Source of the DNA: Hydrogenothermus sp.
GTDB taxonomy: Bacteria > Aquificota > Aquificia > Aquificales > Hydrogenothermaceae
DNA: 16,151 nt
NCBI GenBank assembly: GCA_003978675.1
Contig: QNYP01000024.1
Span: 1 to 16,151, forward strand
Direction of reading: 5' to 3'
In this document: piece by piece, positions 7,319 through 15,578 of the stretch
Layout: each line of letters begins with the position of its first letter
Numbering within the stretch: position 1 is the first letter of the stretch
The notes under the pieces: model-generated
Seen by the model: the letters and a program-made list of their open reading frames with translations, nothing else
Databases searched by the model: none
What the model was told of the DNA's origin: nothing
Program-made: the position numbers and the translations under genes

Positions 7319-7972
7319 CTAATCCTCCATATAATAAGAGGAAAACTTAATATTAAATGCTAAGTTTCCTTTTATTTTTGAAATATTAACTCTATCTAAA
7401 ATTACTATTCTTTTCGTATTTATTAAGTTTCTTAAAAATTTGTACAAACTTTCCATTGAACCTGTAGATTTTATTTCAAAGCTAAGCTTATTGAGTTTTA
7501 TACCTGTTTCTTTTTTAGAAAGTTTATCTTTAAAAATTACTCTGTTAATATCCTTTCTATAAACTGCATAAACAATACTTTTTTCTTTTATAGAAAAACT
7601 TTCTAATTCAACTCCTGATTTATCGGCTATTTTCGAAACCCTTACAAGTATTTTTTCTGTAAATGGTCTATCAGGTATATATTTTTTATATTTCTTTAGC
7701 TCTTTTTCTTTTTGGGATATTTTTGCCTGTATAGATTTTATTTTTTCATTTAACTTTTTTAACTTTTCAGCTTTAGCATACTTTTTTAAATAATTAATAT
7801 CATTTTGAAGTTTACTTACTTCTCTTTCTAAATTTTCTATTTGAGCTAATTTAGCTTCGAGAAAAAACACATATCCGATATAAATTATTATCCCAGAGAA
7901 AAATATAGTAATTAACAACTTTTTCCAATTTTCAAGTTCTTCCCATTGTTCTTTTAATTCTTCGAAATCCAC
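7319..7972 (-). CDS. pilO: Type IV pilus inner-membrane platform protein PilO
   Basis: 217-residue bitopic membrane protein that pairs with PilN to align the pilus motor with the secretin. It has a short cytoplasmic N-terminus (1-17), one membrane helix (about 18-38, LLITIFFSGIIIYIGYVFF), a long periplasmic coiled coil (about 42-98, Lys/Glu/Leu heptad-like) and a C-terminal alpha/beta region (about 105-217) with the strand-helix pattern of the PilO ferredoxin-like fold, including the SMESLYKFLRNLINTKRIV helix. The start is GTG, supported by AGGGGAG in the end of pilN at a spacing of about 7 bases; the gap to pilN is 2 bases. Assignment rests on topology and order because PilO diverges quickly in sequence. 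Confidence 0.85.
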   Translation of the reverse strand: MDFEELKEQWEELENWKKLLITIFFSGIIIYIGYVFFLEAKLAQIENLEREVSKLQNDINYLKKYAKAEKLKKLNEKIKSIQAKISQKEKELKKYKKYIPDRPFTEKILVRVSKIADKSGVELESFSIKEKSIVYAVYRKDINRVIFKDKLSKKETGIKLNKLSFEIKSTGSMESLYKFLRNLINTKRIVILDRVNISKIKGNLAFNIKFSSYYMED

Positions 7973-7974
7973 CT

Positions 7975-8571
7975 TTATTCTCCCCTCTTTTCTAGCTTAA
8001 AATCTGATAAAGAGAATCTAAAAGTATAATACTCATTAATTTTATTACTTTTTTTCTTAACAGAGGAAAAATTTATACTAGCGTAATGTTTATTTATATT
8101 ATCGTAAAAGTAAGATATATACTCTGGTTTAAAAGAAAATCCTTGAAAAATAGAGTTTTTCCTAGAAAGTTGTATTTTATTTAACCACACTCCATCTGGC
8201 AAACTAGAAGATATAACAGAAAACATATTTAAAAATAATCTTTTTTCTAATGGTAAATTCTCATAAACAAGCTTTCTGGATTCTAATTTATTCAATATAG
8301 ATTGTAACTTTGCTACTTCTTCATTTAACTGCCTTATTTTAGCTGCTACCTTCTGATATTTTTGTTTTTCTTGAGCTAGTCTTTGTTTTTCTTTTATTAA
8401 ATCATCTATTGCTGAGCTTAACACAAAATTATATACAATCATTCCTATAATAGGTGCTAAGAAAATACCTAGATAAACATAATTAGATAACTCTAGCTGA
8501 GAAATTGAAAACTGAAAATTTAAACCTTTATTTCTTTTTCTTTTCTCTGGATTTAAGTTTATTTTAATCAT
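7975..8571 (-). CDS. pilN: Type IV pilus inner-membrane platform protein PilN
   Basis: 198-residue bitopic protein. Its first residues MIKINLNPEKRKR correspond to the conserved INLLP-type tail of PilN that docks into the groove of cytoplasmic PilM. One membrane helix follows (about 31-53, YVYLGIFLAPIIGMIVYNFVL), then a periplasmic coiled coil (about 55-100) and a C-terminal alpha/beta domain (about 105-198) with the pattern LFLNMFSVISSSLPDGVWLNKIQL, typical of PilN/GspL-type domains ('LPxGVWLxxI'). It overlaps pilM by 8 bases (ATGATTAA), suggesting translational coupling. The INLNP variant replaces the second Leu of INLLP with Asn. Confidence 0.88.
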   Translation of the reverse strand: MIKINLNPEKRKRNKGLNFQFSISQLELSNYVYLGIFLAPIIGMIVYNFVLSSAIDDLIKEKQRLAQEKQKYQKVAAKIRQLNEEVAKLQSILNKLESRKLVYENLPLEKRLFLNMFSVISSSLPDGVWLNKIQLSRKNSIFQGFSFKPEYISYFYDNINKHYASINFSSVKKKSNKINEYYTFRFSLSDFKLEKRGE

Positions 8572-9523
8572 CTAAAAAACCTCTAAAAGCCAATGATATA
8601 GGCACATTATATACACCCAAAGGTAAATTTCCTGAATAATCTAAATTCAAAACATTTACAGGGTCTAAATCTTCTAGCTCAAATCTACTTCCAAATTTTA
8701 ACTGCATATAAGCTTTTATCTCTGGAAATTTAAAAGAATCGCCTGACATAAATATAGTTCTTGGTTCATGTATAGTTAAGAAAAAATAATTTATTTCATT
8801 TACTAAACTTTCTACTGCAGATTCCCTATCATCAGGAGACATTGACTCATATTTTATACTATCAAAATTTAAACTTTGAACAATAACATTTTTGTGAGAA
8901 AAGGAAAGATAAGATTCATATTTATCTAAATGGACAATACATATATTTTCTTCTCTTTCTTCTCTAGCCTGATTAGATAGATAAAAACTTGCTAAATTTA
9001 TAAGGGAAATAGGCTCTGCATCGATTATATCTAAAGATATATCTGCAAACTCACATATTTGTCTTATTCTATCTATGTCAGAAAGTCTTGCTATAACAAC
9101 AAGTATGTCAAGAACACCTTCATTCTCTGAAATTACATTGAAATCATAAAAAGTATCTCCTTGAATAGTATTAATATCTTCTCTTATGTTCCATTCTACA
9201 GCATCTTTTAATTCATCTTCTTTTACTTTAGGAATCTTGACAGCTTTAAAAAACAAAGAACTTGGAGGAAGTCCTGCAACTACTGATACATTGGATATAT
9301 CTCTTTTTAAAAGCTCATCTTTTAGTAAATTCCCTGCTTCCTCAATATTATCTGGCAAAACTATCTCAAAAGGAATTGTTGGAAGTGTATAACTATTTCC
9401 TTCTTTTTGAAGAAGGGCCAATTTAGAATATGATTTTGAAATTTGAAGTCCTAAAACAACTTTTTCTTTTGAAAATATACTAAGCTTAGGAAATTGCAAG
9501 CTTATTCCCAAAATTCCCCCCAA
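8564..9523 (-). CDS. pilM: Type IV pilus actin-like ATPase PilM
   Basis: Cytoplasmic actin-fold protein that binds the PilN tail and anchors the pilus assembly platform. Landmarks in order: VVLGLQISKSYSKLALLQ (about 22-39, first phosphate region); VKIPKVKEDELKDAVEWNI (about 95-113), the family's typical 'lPkm.eeel..ai.weae' helix; IDAEPISLINL, matching 'vDvEpfal'; and IFMSGDSFKFPEIKAYM near residue 250, matching the 'llsGGgaklpgl' adenosine region; it ends NVPISLAFRGF, like 'AlGLALR'. The longest frame starts at TTG 9523 with no binding site before it. TTG at 9511 has GGGGGG (9516-9521) four bases upstream and is the more likely start, removing four residues. First gene of the pil cluster; its end overlaps pilN. 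Confidence 0.9.
   Translation of the reverse strand: MGGILGISLQFPKLSIFSKEKVVLGLQISKSYSKLALLQKEGNSYTLPTIPFEIVLPDNIEEAGNLLKDELLKRDISNVSVVAGLPPSSLFFKAVKIPKVKEDELKDAVEWNIREDINTIQGDTFYDFNVISENEGVLDILVVIARLSDIDRIRQICEFADISLDIIDAEPISLINLASFYLSNQAREEREENICIVHLDKYESYLSFSHKNVIVQSLNFDSIKYESMSPDDRESAVESLVNEINYFFLTIHEPRTIFMSGDSFKFPEIKAYMQLKFGSRFELEDLDPVNVLNLDYSGNLPLGVYNVPISLAFRGFLDD
9509..9521 (-). promoter_or_regulatory. Ribosome binding site favouring an internal TTG start for pilM
   Basis: On the minus strand the run GGGGGG (9521 to 9516) is followed by AATT and then TTG (9511 to 9509). The run lies inside the longest pilM frame, immediately after the first TTG at 9523, which has no purine-rich site upstream. 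The second TTG therefore looks like the used start. The alternative at 9499 is too far from the run. Confidence 0.5.
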
Positions 9524-9546
9524 AGTTTAAGCTTTTATATTTTTTC

Positions 9547-9579
9547 GGTAGGGAGAGATAATCCTTAAATCTCCCTACC
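9547..9579 (-). terminator. Strong hairpin between ppsA and pilM (possible terminator)
   Basis: Perfect 10-bp inverted repeat: GGTAGGGAGA at 9547-9556 and TCTCCCTACC at 9570-9579, separated by a 13-base loop. It is conspicuously G+C-rich for this genome and lies 35 bases after the ppsA stop. This suits an end signal for the ppsA transcript, but no T-tract follows the stem on either strand (the minus-strand flank is GAAAAAATATAAAAG). It could equally be a processing or mRNA-stabilising hairpin, a protein-binding operator, or part of the pilM leader. Confidence 0.5.
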
Positions 9580-9614
9580 ATATATACCATCTATAAATTC
9601 ATTTTAGTACTAAA

Positions 9615-12053
9615 TTAATTGTCATGTAAACCTAGTTTTTTTTCTATTTCATAAATTGCTTTTGTTGTTTTTAAAACTGCGTCAGGGTTTATAGAGATTG
9701 TATCTATACCTTGTTCAACTAAAAATTGTGCAAAATCTGGATAATCTGAAGGTCCTTGCCCACAAATACCAATTTTTCTTCCCTTTCCTTTTACAGTTTT
9801 TATAGCAGAAGAAATCATTCTTTTTACTGCATCATTTCTTTCATCATAAAGATGTGCTACTAACGAAGAATCCCTATCTAATCCTAATGTTAATTGTGTC
9901 AAATCATTCGAACCAATAGAAAATCCATCAAAAATTTCTGCAAACTGGTCTGCAAGAATAACATTAGAAGGAAGCTCACACATTACATAAACTTCAAGTC
10001 CATTTTCACCTCTTTTTAGACCATACTCTTCCATTACTTCTAAAACTTTCTTTCCTTCTTCAGGTGTCCTACAGAACGGAACCATTACTTTGACATTTGT
10101 AAGCCCCATTTTATTTCTAACCCTTAATATTGCCTTACATTCTAATCCAAATGCAGGTTTAAAATCTGGAGAGTAATATCTAGAAGCACCTCTCCAACCT
10201 ATCATTGGGTTTTCTTCTTTTGGTTCAAAAAGAGGTCCTCCTATAAGATTTGCATATTCATTAGATTTAAAGTCTGAAAATCTAACAATCACTGGTTTAG
10301 GATAAAATGCTGCTGCTATTCTTGCGATACCATAAGATAGTTTTTTCACATAGTATTCTTCTTTGTTATCGTATCCAAAAGTTTTTTCTTCTATAATTTC
10401 TGCAAGTTCCGGATCTTTTTCTTTTATTTCATCAAACTTGATTAATGCAAGAGGATGTATTCCTATGTAGTTGTTGATTATAAATTCTTCTCTTGCAAGA
10501 CCAACACCTTCATTTGGAAGAAATGAGTAATCAAACGCTCCTTCTGGAGTTGCAATATTCATAAGTATAGGAGTTTTTGTTTTTGGAAGAGTTGATATAT
10601 CTATTTCTTCTACTTCATAAGCAACCTTTCCACTATAAACATATCCAACTTCCCCTTCAGCACATGATACAGTTACCTCCATTCCATCCTTTAAAACATC
10701 TGTTGCATTTCCAGTGCCAACAACTGCAGGAACTCCAAGCTCTCTTGCTACAATCGCTGCGTGGCAAGTCCTACCACCTCTGTTTGTTACTATTGCCCCA
10801 GCTTTTTTCATAATTGGTTCCCAGTCAGGGTCTGTCATATCTGTAACAAGGATGTCTCCTTCTTTAAACTCCTTTGCATCTTCTAGAGAATGCATTAATT
10901 TTACTTTTCCAACTGCAACTTTATCTCCAACAGCAATTCCAGAAGTTAATACTTTTTCTTGTCTTTCCTCAATAGGTTCCGTTATTTTGTAGACAGTTAT
11001 TTTTGAGTGATCTTTCCTTGAATGAATTGTTTCTGGTCTTGCCTGAACTATAAAAAGCTCATTTAATTCTCCATCTTTTGCCCACTCAACATCCATAGGT
11101 GTCCATTTATTGTATTTATTGGAGTAATACTCTTCTATCTTTATCACCCAGTCAGCAAGCTGAAGGATTTCATCATCTGTTAGACAGAATTTTTTTTGCT
11201 CATCTCTTGGAACAGAAACAACCTTTACCCTTTCTTCATCAGATGTTCCATAAACCATTTTTTGGGTTTTCATTCCAAGTTTTTTCTCAATAATTGCAGA
11301 ATAACCTTGCTTAAATGTAGGTTTAAACACTAAGAACTCATCAGGGGTTACTGCCCCTTGAACTACCATCTCACCAAGACCATAAGAACCGTTAATGAGA
11401 ACAACATCTTTAAATCCACTATCTGTATCAATAGAAAATGCAACTCCTGCAGATGCTAGGTCAGAACGAACCATTTTTTGAATACCAACAGCAAGTCCTA
11501 TTGAAAAGTGGTCAAATCCAAATGATTCTCTATAAGAAATAGCTCTATCTGTAAATAAAGATGCAAAACAGTTTTTAATAGCTATAAGTAAAGATTCATC
11601 ACCTTTTATGTTTAAATATGTTTCCTGCTGTCCTGCAAAAGATGCATCTGGTAAGTCTTCAGCAGTAGCAGATGAACGAACTGCAACATCTACTCTGTGT
11701 TGTTTATACATATCGCTTAATTCTTCATAATACTTTAAGATTTCACTTCTAAGATCCTCTGGAAATTCTCCACCTTTTATAAGTTCTCTAACTGTTAATC
11801 CTCTTTTCGCCAAATCTTCAACATCATTAGGATCTAATCCATTAAGAACTTCCTTTATCTTGTCCTCAAGATTGTTGTATCTTACAAAGTATCTATAGGC
11901 TTCAGCAGTTACCACATATCCCATTGGGATTTTTATACCAATAGAAGAAAGACCTTTTATCATTTCTCCTAAAGAGGCATTTTTACCACCTACTAGCTCA
12001 ACATCTTCCATTCCTACTTCATTAAGCCAAACCACTAGCTTTTTGTCGGCCAT
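9615..12053 (-). CDS. ppsA: Phosphoenolpyruvate synthase
   Basis: Converts pyruvate, ATP and water to phosphoenolpyruvate, AMP and phosphate, the entry to gluconeogenesis; in an autotroph fixing carbon through acetyl-CoA and pyruvate this would be a central anabolic step (inference). 812 residues, near the family norm. The N-terminal ATP-grasp domain (about 15-345) carries VAVRSSATAEDLPDASFAGQ (123-142) and ends FIVQARPETIHS. The swivelling phosphohistidine domain has GGRTCHAAIVARELGVPAVV with H431. The C-terminal PEP-binding barrel (about 490-805) has NPMIGWRGASRYY, IGSNDLTQLTLGLDRDSS and the catalytic-Cys loop GICGQGPSD. The ATG has a near-perfect binding site, AGGAGGA (12061-12067 on the minus strand), among the strongest in the window. 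It follows glyS by 18 bases, so cotranscription is likely. Confidence 0.97.
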   Translation of the reverse strand: MADKKLVVWLNEVGMEDVELVGGKNASLGEMIKGLSSIGIKIPMGYVVTAEAYRYFVRYNNLEDKIKEVLNGLDPNDVEDLAKRGLTVRELIKGGEFPEDLRSEILKYYEELSDMYKQHRVDVAVRSSATAEDLPDASFAGQQETYLNIKGDESLLIAIKNCFASLFTDRAISYRESFGFDHFSIGLAVGIQKMVRSDLASAGVAFSIDTDSGFKDVVLINGSYGLGEMVVQGAVTPDEFLVFKPTFKQGYSAIIEKKLGMKTQKMVYGTSDEERVKVVSVPRDEQKKFCLTDDEILQLADWVIKIEEYYSNKYNKWTPMDVEWAKDGELNELFIVQARPETIHSRKDHSKITVYKITEPIEERQEKVLTSGIAVGDKVAVGKVKLMHSLEDAKEFKEGDILVTDMTDPDWEPIMKKAGAIVTNRGGRTCHAAIVARELGVPAVVGTGNATDVLKDGMEVTVSCAEGEVGYVYSGKVAYEVEEIDISTLPKTKTPILMNIATPEGAFDYSFLPNEGVGLAREEFIINNYIGIHPLALIKFDEIKEKDPELAEIIEEKTFGYDNKEEYYVKKLSYGIARIAAAFYPKPVIVRFSDFKSNEYANLIGGPLFEPKEENPMIGWRGASRYYSPDFKPAFGLECKAILRVRNKMGLTNVKVMVPFCRTPEEGKKVLEVMEEYGLKRGENGLEVYVMCELPSNVILADQFAEIFDGFSIGSNDLTQLTLGLDRDSSLVAHLYDERNDAVKRMISSAIKTVKGKGRKIGICGQGPSDYPDFAQFLVEQGIDTISINPDAVLKTTKAIYEIEKKLGLHDN

Positions 12054-12071
12054 ATATATGTCCTCCTGTAT

Positions 12072-14192
12072 TTATACAGTTGTTATTTTTTCAAAGTTAG
12101 CTATTTTCTTAAATAGATTATCAATTAATTTTAACAGAGAAAGCCTGTTTTGTTTTAACTTTTCATCATCCACCATTACCATTACATTATCAAAGAAATT
12201 ATCTATTTTAGGCTTTATTTCTAACAGTTTAGATAAAGCATTTGTATATTCTTTTTCTGTTATTAAGTTCTCATATTCTTGTTTTATATGTTTATAAGCA
12301 TTATAAAGGTCAACTTCGGCATTTTCTTTTATTAAGCTTTCGTCTAAATTCGCCTCAAAGTCTTCAGGAATAATTCTTCCCACCCTCTTAAAAACTGTCA
12401 TTATTTCATTAAATTCTGGATTTATCTTTAATTTTTGTAATGCTTTTGCTTTTAGATAAATTCTGTGAGGATTTAATGCTGATGTATCTAAAACTGCATT
12501 TATTACATCTGTATCTATAGACTTTTCCTTTAAGTATGAAGAAATTCTAGAAAGTATAAACTGTCTTATTTGTGGAATAATTTCTTCTTCAAAAATAGGT
12601 TGCCACTTTATTTCCAATTGTGCAAATTTTAAAATTTTAGTTTTTTTTGCTTCTTTAGAAATTTCATCTAAAAGTTCATCTAAATCTAAGTCTATTCCCT
12701 TTTCTATTAATATTTTGATTATTCCTATTGTAGCCCTTCTTATACCATAAGGGTCTGATGCTCCTTTAGGTTTTTCTCCAATGGATAAGAAAGATATAAC
12801 TGTATCTAATTTATCAGCTAAAGCTAAAATTGTTCCTATATTTGTTTGCGGTAGATCATCATCGGCAGATTGCGGTAAATAATGCTCGTATATTGCTTTT
12901 GCTACTTCCTCTTTTTCACCTTGTTTTAAAGCATAATGCATTCCCATAATGCCTTGAAGTTCATCAAATTCTTTTACCATTTCTGTTAGTAAATCGCATT
13001 TTGAAAGTTTATTTGCCCTTTTTAAATCCTGTTCGTTTGTAAATCCTAATTTATCTGATATTAAATTAGCAATTTTCTCATTTCTTTCTACTTTCTCAAA
13101 CATAGAACCAAGTTTTTGATGAAACTGTATACCTTCAAGTTTTGGATAAAATTCTTCTAAATTATGTTTTAAATCCTCTTTGTAGAAAAACAAAGCATCT
13201 TCAAGTCTTGCTTTTAAAACTTTTTCATATCCTTGTTTGACTTTATCTTTATCTTTAACTGCTGTATTTGAAATTGCTAAAAATTTAGGAATTAATTTGC
13301 CGTTTTTTTCAAAATTAAAATATCTTTGATGAACTTTACAAACGGTTATTATTACTTCTCTAGGTAAAATTAAGTATTCTGGAGAAAAATCCCCTAAAAT
13401 TCCTACTGGAAACTCTGTTAGATTAGCAACTTCATCAAGTAAATCTTCATCTAATATTGCATTTGCTCCAATCTGTGAGGCAAAACCTGTTAACTGTGTT
13501 TCTATTGCTGTTTTTCTATCACTGTAATTTGCTATTATAAATCCAAGTTTCGTTATTTCTTCATACATTGAAGCATTTGGTATTTCTTTTCTTTCTCCCC
13601 TACCAACAGGATTTGTCATAAACCTATGTAAGTGTGTGTATCTATCTGCTTTTAGATTTCCTAATTCAAACTCAATAACTTTGTCGTCTAATAAAGAAAC
13701 TATCCATCTAATTGGTCTTGAAAATCTTATATCTAAAGAAGTCCATCTCATCGTTTTAGGAAAAGGAATACTTAAAATAATTTTTGGAATTTCCTCTTTT
13801 ATAACTTCCTCTAGTTTTTTACCCTCTTCTATTATTTCAGCTCCTACATATCTACCTTTTTCATTTTCTATTACTTGCAAGCTTTCTATTGGGATATTAT
13901 TTTTTGAAGCAAAAGCTAAAGCAGGCTTTAGGAAATTTCCATTTTCATCAATTGCAACCTTTGCTGGTGGACCTATAATTAATCTCTTCTGTGAATCCTG
14001 CTGTAATTTAAGATTTTTAACTAAAACTGCTATTCTCCTTGGAGTTGCAAATTCTTTTATATTTTCATCTGAAATATATTCAAAAAAGTCTTTAAATATT
14101 TCTTTAGCCTTTTCTTTTAAATAATCCTTAGCTATATTTACAGCTTTAGGGGGTAATTCTTCTGTTCCTATTTCTAATAAATATTGTGCCAT
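12072..14192 (-). CDS. glyS: Glycine--tRNA ligase beta subunit
   Basis: Beta subunit of the bacterial alpha2beta2 glycyl-tRNA synthetase, which recognises tRNA-Gly; the catalytic alpha subunit is GlyQ, encoded upstream in the same direction. The N-terminus QYLLEIGTEELPPKAV (3-18) and EFATPRRIAVLVKNL are highly characteristic. The middle contains ALADKLDTVISFLSIGEKPKGASDPYGIRR, the HD-like region. The last about 120 residues form the helical DALR-type anticodon-binding domain with LLEIKPKIDNFFDNVMVMV, where the family pattern 'l..pidaFFdnVmVmaed' is clear. The 706-residue length is normal. The ATG follows the 33-residue ORF stop by 5 bases, with AGGA before it. Confidence 0.97.
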   Translation of the reverse strand: MAQYLLEIGTEELPPKAVNIAKDYLKEKAKEIFKDFFEYISDENIKEFATPRRIAVLVKNLKLQQDSQKRLIIGPPAKVAIDENGNFLKPALAFASKNNIPIESLQVIENEKGRYVGAEIIEEGKKLEEVIKEEIPKIILSIPFPKTMRWTSLDIRFSRPIRWIVSLLDDKVIEFELGNLKADRYTHLHRFMTNPVGRGERKEIPNASMYEEITKLGFIIANYSDRKTAIETQLTGFASQIGANAILDEDLLDEVANLTEFPVGILGDFSPEYLILPREVIITVCKVHQRYFNFEKNGKLIPKFLAISNTAVKDKDKVKQGYEKVLKARLEDALFFYKEDLKHNLEEFYPKLEGIQFHQKLGSMFEKVERNEKIANLISDKLGFTNEQDLKRANKLSKCDLLTEMVKEFDELQGIMGMHYALKQGEKEEVAKAIYEHYLPQSADDDLPQTNIGTILALADKLDTVISFLSIGEKPKGASDPYGIRRATIGIIKILIEKGIDLDLDELLDEISKEAKKTKILKFAQLEIKWQPIFEEEIIPQIRQFILSRISSYLKEKSIDTDVINAVLDTSALNPHRIYLKAKALQKLKINPEFNEIMTVFKRVGRIIPEDFEANLDESLIKENAEVDLYNAYKHIKQEYENLITEKEYTNALSKLLEIKPKIDNFFDNVMVMVDDEKLKQNRLSLLKLIDNLFKKIANFEKITTV

Positions 14193-14197
14193 TTATC

Positions 14198-14299
14198 CTA
14201 ACCTTCTTGTGAGTGTTTTTTTGCAAAGTATATTGCAGATAATCCTAACATTGTTGTAAATATAAAGGAAGCTAAAATTATCCAAGTTAATAAGTCCAT
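14198..14299 (-). CDS. 33-residue single-span membrane protein
   Basis: Tiny ORF, 33 residues. The sequence begins MDLLTWIILASFIF, continues as one hydrophobic helix (about 3-25) and ends in a basic, polar tail (AKKHSQEG), suggesting N-out or short-loop insertion with a cytoplasmic tail. Evidence of translation is good for its size: full-consensus AAAGGAGGT (14308-14316 on the minus strand) lies 8 bases before the ATG, and the ATG overlaps the stop of the 66-residue gene by one base (TAATG). It ends 5 bases before glyS. It resembles small subunits such as those of terminal oxidases only in size and topology. I do not recognise the family. Confidence 0.7.
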   Translation of the reverse strand: MDLLTWIILASFIFTTMLGLSAIYFAKKHSQEG

Positions 14300-14499
14300 T
14301 ATTCATTACCTCCTTTAACATAAAGCACAAACAGGTATATACCAAACAATATGTTATAAGTTCCTAAAAGAAACAAAAAAATGGAATTAATAGTTTTTAT
14401 TTGTGTAGACAAAAATAAAACAACATTTGCTATTACAAAACCTACTCCAATATTTCTCAAAGTTTCAGCTATAAACTTTACTATTTCTTTATTTTTCAT
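14299..14499 (-). CDS. 66-residue two-span membrane protein
   Basis: Hypothetical inner-membrane protein with a short cytoplasmic amphipathic start (MKNKEIVKFIAETLRN, 1-16) and two membrane helices (about 17-32, GVGFVIANVVLFLSTQ, and about 37-61, NSIFLFLLGTYNILFGIYLFVLYV), then KGGNE. The pattern resembles small uncharacterised two-helix families such as DUF6722, but I cannot confirm this. AAAGG touches the ATG, so initiation may be weak or coupled to upstream translation. The last codons (KGGN) double as the ribosome binding site of the 33-residue gene, implying these two tiny proteins are made together. The pair sits between the glyQ and glyS subunit genes with no obvious functional link to them. 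Confidence 0.75.
   Translation of the reverse strand: MKNKEIVKFIAETLRNIGVGFVIANVVLFLSTQIKTINSIFLFLLGTYNILFGIYLFVLYVKGGNE
14308..14316 (-). promoter_or_regulatory. Consensus ribosome binding site inside the 66-residue gene
   Basis: AAAGGAGGT on the minus strand, encoding part of KGGN at the end of the 66-residue protein, with 8 bases to the ATG at 14299. It decides the start of the 33-residue ORF over a competing ATG at 14306 in another frame, which is only one base downstream of the site. Confidence 0.75.
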
Positions 14500-14508
14500 C
14501 CTTTAGTA

Positions 14509-14650
14509 TTAAAACTTACCTTTCATTAATTTAGAAATATAACCTCTTGCATCTTCAGTATCAGCTTTTATAAAACTTTTTTGATATACCTGTATTTTTA
14601 TTTACCACTATAATCGTAAGAAGAGGTAAAACATTAAAGGTTTTTTTCAT
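14509..14650 (-). pseudogene. Small ORF after glyQ, apparently frameshifted
   Basis: A start context is present: the glyQ stop region gives TAGGAAGG, then ATG at 14650. This frame encodes 29 residues beginning MKKTFNVLPLLTIIVV, signal-peptide-like, and stops at 14561. A second frame, open from 14601 to the TAA at 14509, encodes a plausible continuation, SFIKADTEDARGYISKLMKGKF. Removing one A from the six-A run near 14577-14582 would join them into about 47 residues (...GISKSFIKADTEDARG...). This looks like a single-base insertion in a homopolymer: a real mutation or a sequencing error. The family is unrecognised; an exported peptide or a remnant of a longer secreted protein are both possible. 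Confidence 0.45.
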
Positions 14651-14662
14651 ATTGATACCTTC

Positions 14663-15547
14663 CTACTTTTTTTTCAACGGATACCCTAATTCTTCTCTAT
14701 GTTTTGCAAATGCTTTTGCACATTCTCTTGATAGGTTTCTAACTCTAGCTATAAATCTAGCTCTTTCATTTACAGACAAGGCTCCCCTTGCATCAAGTAA
14801 GTTAAATATATGAGAACATTTTAAAGCTTGGTCATAAGCAGGAATAGGAAGGTTTTTATCTATTAGTCTAAAGCCTTCTTTTTCGTATAAATCAAACAAA
14901 GTAAATAATGTTTCTACATCTGCTTCTTCAAAGTTGTATACAGACCATTGTCTTTCTGATTCTTTATAAATATCTCCGTAGGTTATACCTTCTGCCCAAA
15001 CAATATCATAGACACTGTCTTTGTTTTGCAGATACATAGCAATTCTTTCAAGTCCATAAGTAATCTCAACAGATATTTCAGGAAGATCTAAACTACCTGT
15101 TTGCTGGAAATATGTAAACTGTGTAATTTCCATACCATCAAGCCAAACTTCCCAACCAAGTCCCCAAGCTCCTAAAGTTGGGCTTTCCCAATCATCTTCA
15201 ACAAATCTTATATCATGGGCAGTAAGGTCTATACCAAGAGCTTCAAGACTTTTCAGATAAAGTTCCTGTGGATTTTCTGGAGCTGGTTTTAGAATTACCT
15301 GAAATTGATAATAATGCTGTAATCTATTAGGATTTTCTCCATATCTTCCATCTTTTGGTCTTCTGCAAGGCTCTACATAAGCTACATTCCATGGTTCAGG
15401 TCCTAACACCCTCAAAAAGGTAGCAGGGTTCATAGTCCCTGCTCCTGTTTCTATATCATAAGGTTGCCATAAAATACAACCTTGTTCTATCCAATAATTT
15501 TGCAAATTTTGAATTATTTCCTGAAAAGTTAACAATTCTATCTCCAT
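14663..15547 (-). CDS. glyQ: Glycine--tRNA ligase alpha subunit
   Basis: Catalytic alpha subunit of the alpha2beta2 glycyl-tRNA synthetase, a class II enzyme that activates glycine with ATP. 294 residues against about 300 in E. coli. Nearly the whole protein matches family landmarks: LQNYWIEQGCILWQPYD (15-31), GAGTMNPATFLRVLGPEPW (35-53), EPCRRPKDGRYGENPNRLQH (59-78), then WESPTLGAWGLGWEVWLDGM and ITYGLERIAMYLQ (class II motif 3 region). The end is the basic LKKK. No good ribosome binding site precedes the ATG; ATGGAGATAGAA followed by TTG four codons in could make the first ATG's own region a binding site, giving MLTFQEI. I keep the ATG. It lies 57 bases after the flavoprotein gene. Confidence 0.97.
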   Translation of the reverse strand: MEIELLTFQEIIQNLQNYWIEQGCILWQPYDIETGAGTMNPATFLRVLGPEPWNVAYVEPCRRPKDGRYGENPNRLQHYYQFQVILKPAPENPQELYLKSLEALGIDLTAHDIRFVEDDWESPTLGAWGLGWEVWLDGMEITQFTYFQQTGSLDLPEISVEITYGLERIAMYLQNKDSVYDIVWAEGITYGDIYKESERQWSVYNFEEADVETLFTLFDLYEKEGFRLIDKNLPIPAYDQALKCSHIFNLLDARGALSVNERARFIARVRNLSRECAKAFAKHREELGYPLKKK

Positions 15548-15578
15548 AAAGAGCTACTTTTTTAAAACAAACATAAAT

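Noticed and set aside
10577..11293. Plus-strand open frames of 64-92 codons opposite ppsA
   Set aside because: Antisense shadows with low-complexity Leu/His/Gln-rich products; ppsA is unambiguous on the other strand.
13636..14124. 162-codon plus-strand open frame opposite glyS
   Set aside because: Antisense shadow of a certain gene; Ser/Phe/Ile-rich translation typical of reversed AT-rich coding sequence.
14193..14306. Alternative 37-residue frame starting at ATG 14306 in the small-ORF region
   Set aside because: The strong binding site is only one base from this ATG, and the product lacks the clean hydrophobic helix seen in the 33-residue frame.
14573..14590. A AAA AAG slippery heptamer in the broken small ORF, suggesting programmed -1 frameshifting
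   Set aside because: A -1 shift leads to an immediate stop; joining the two halves needs loss of one base (+1), so the classic -1 signal does not explain it.
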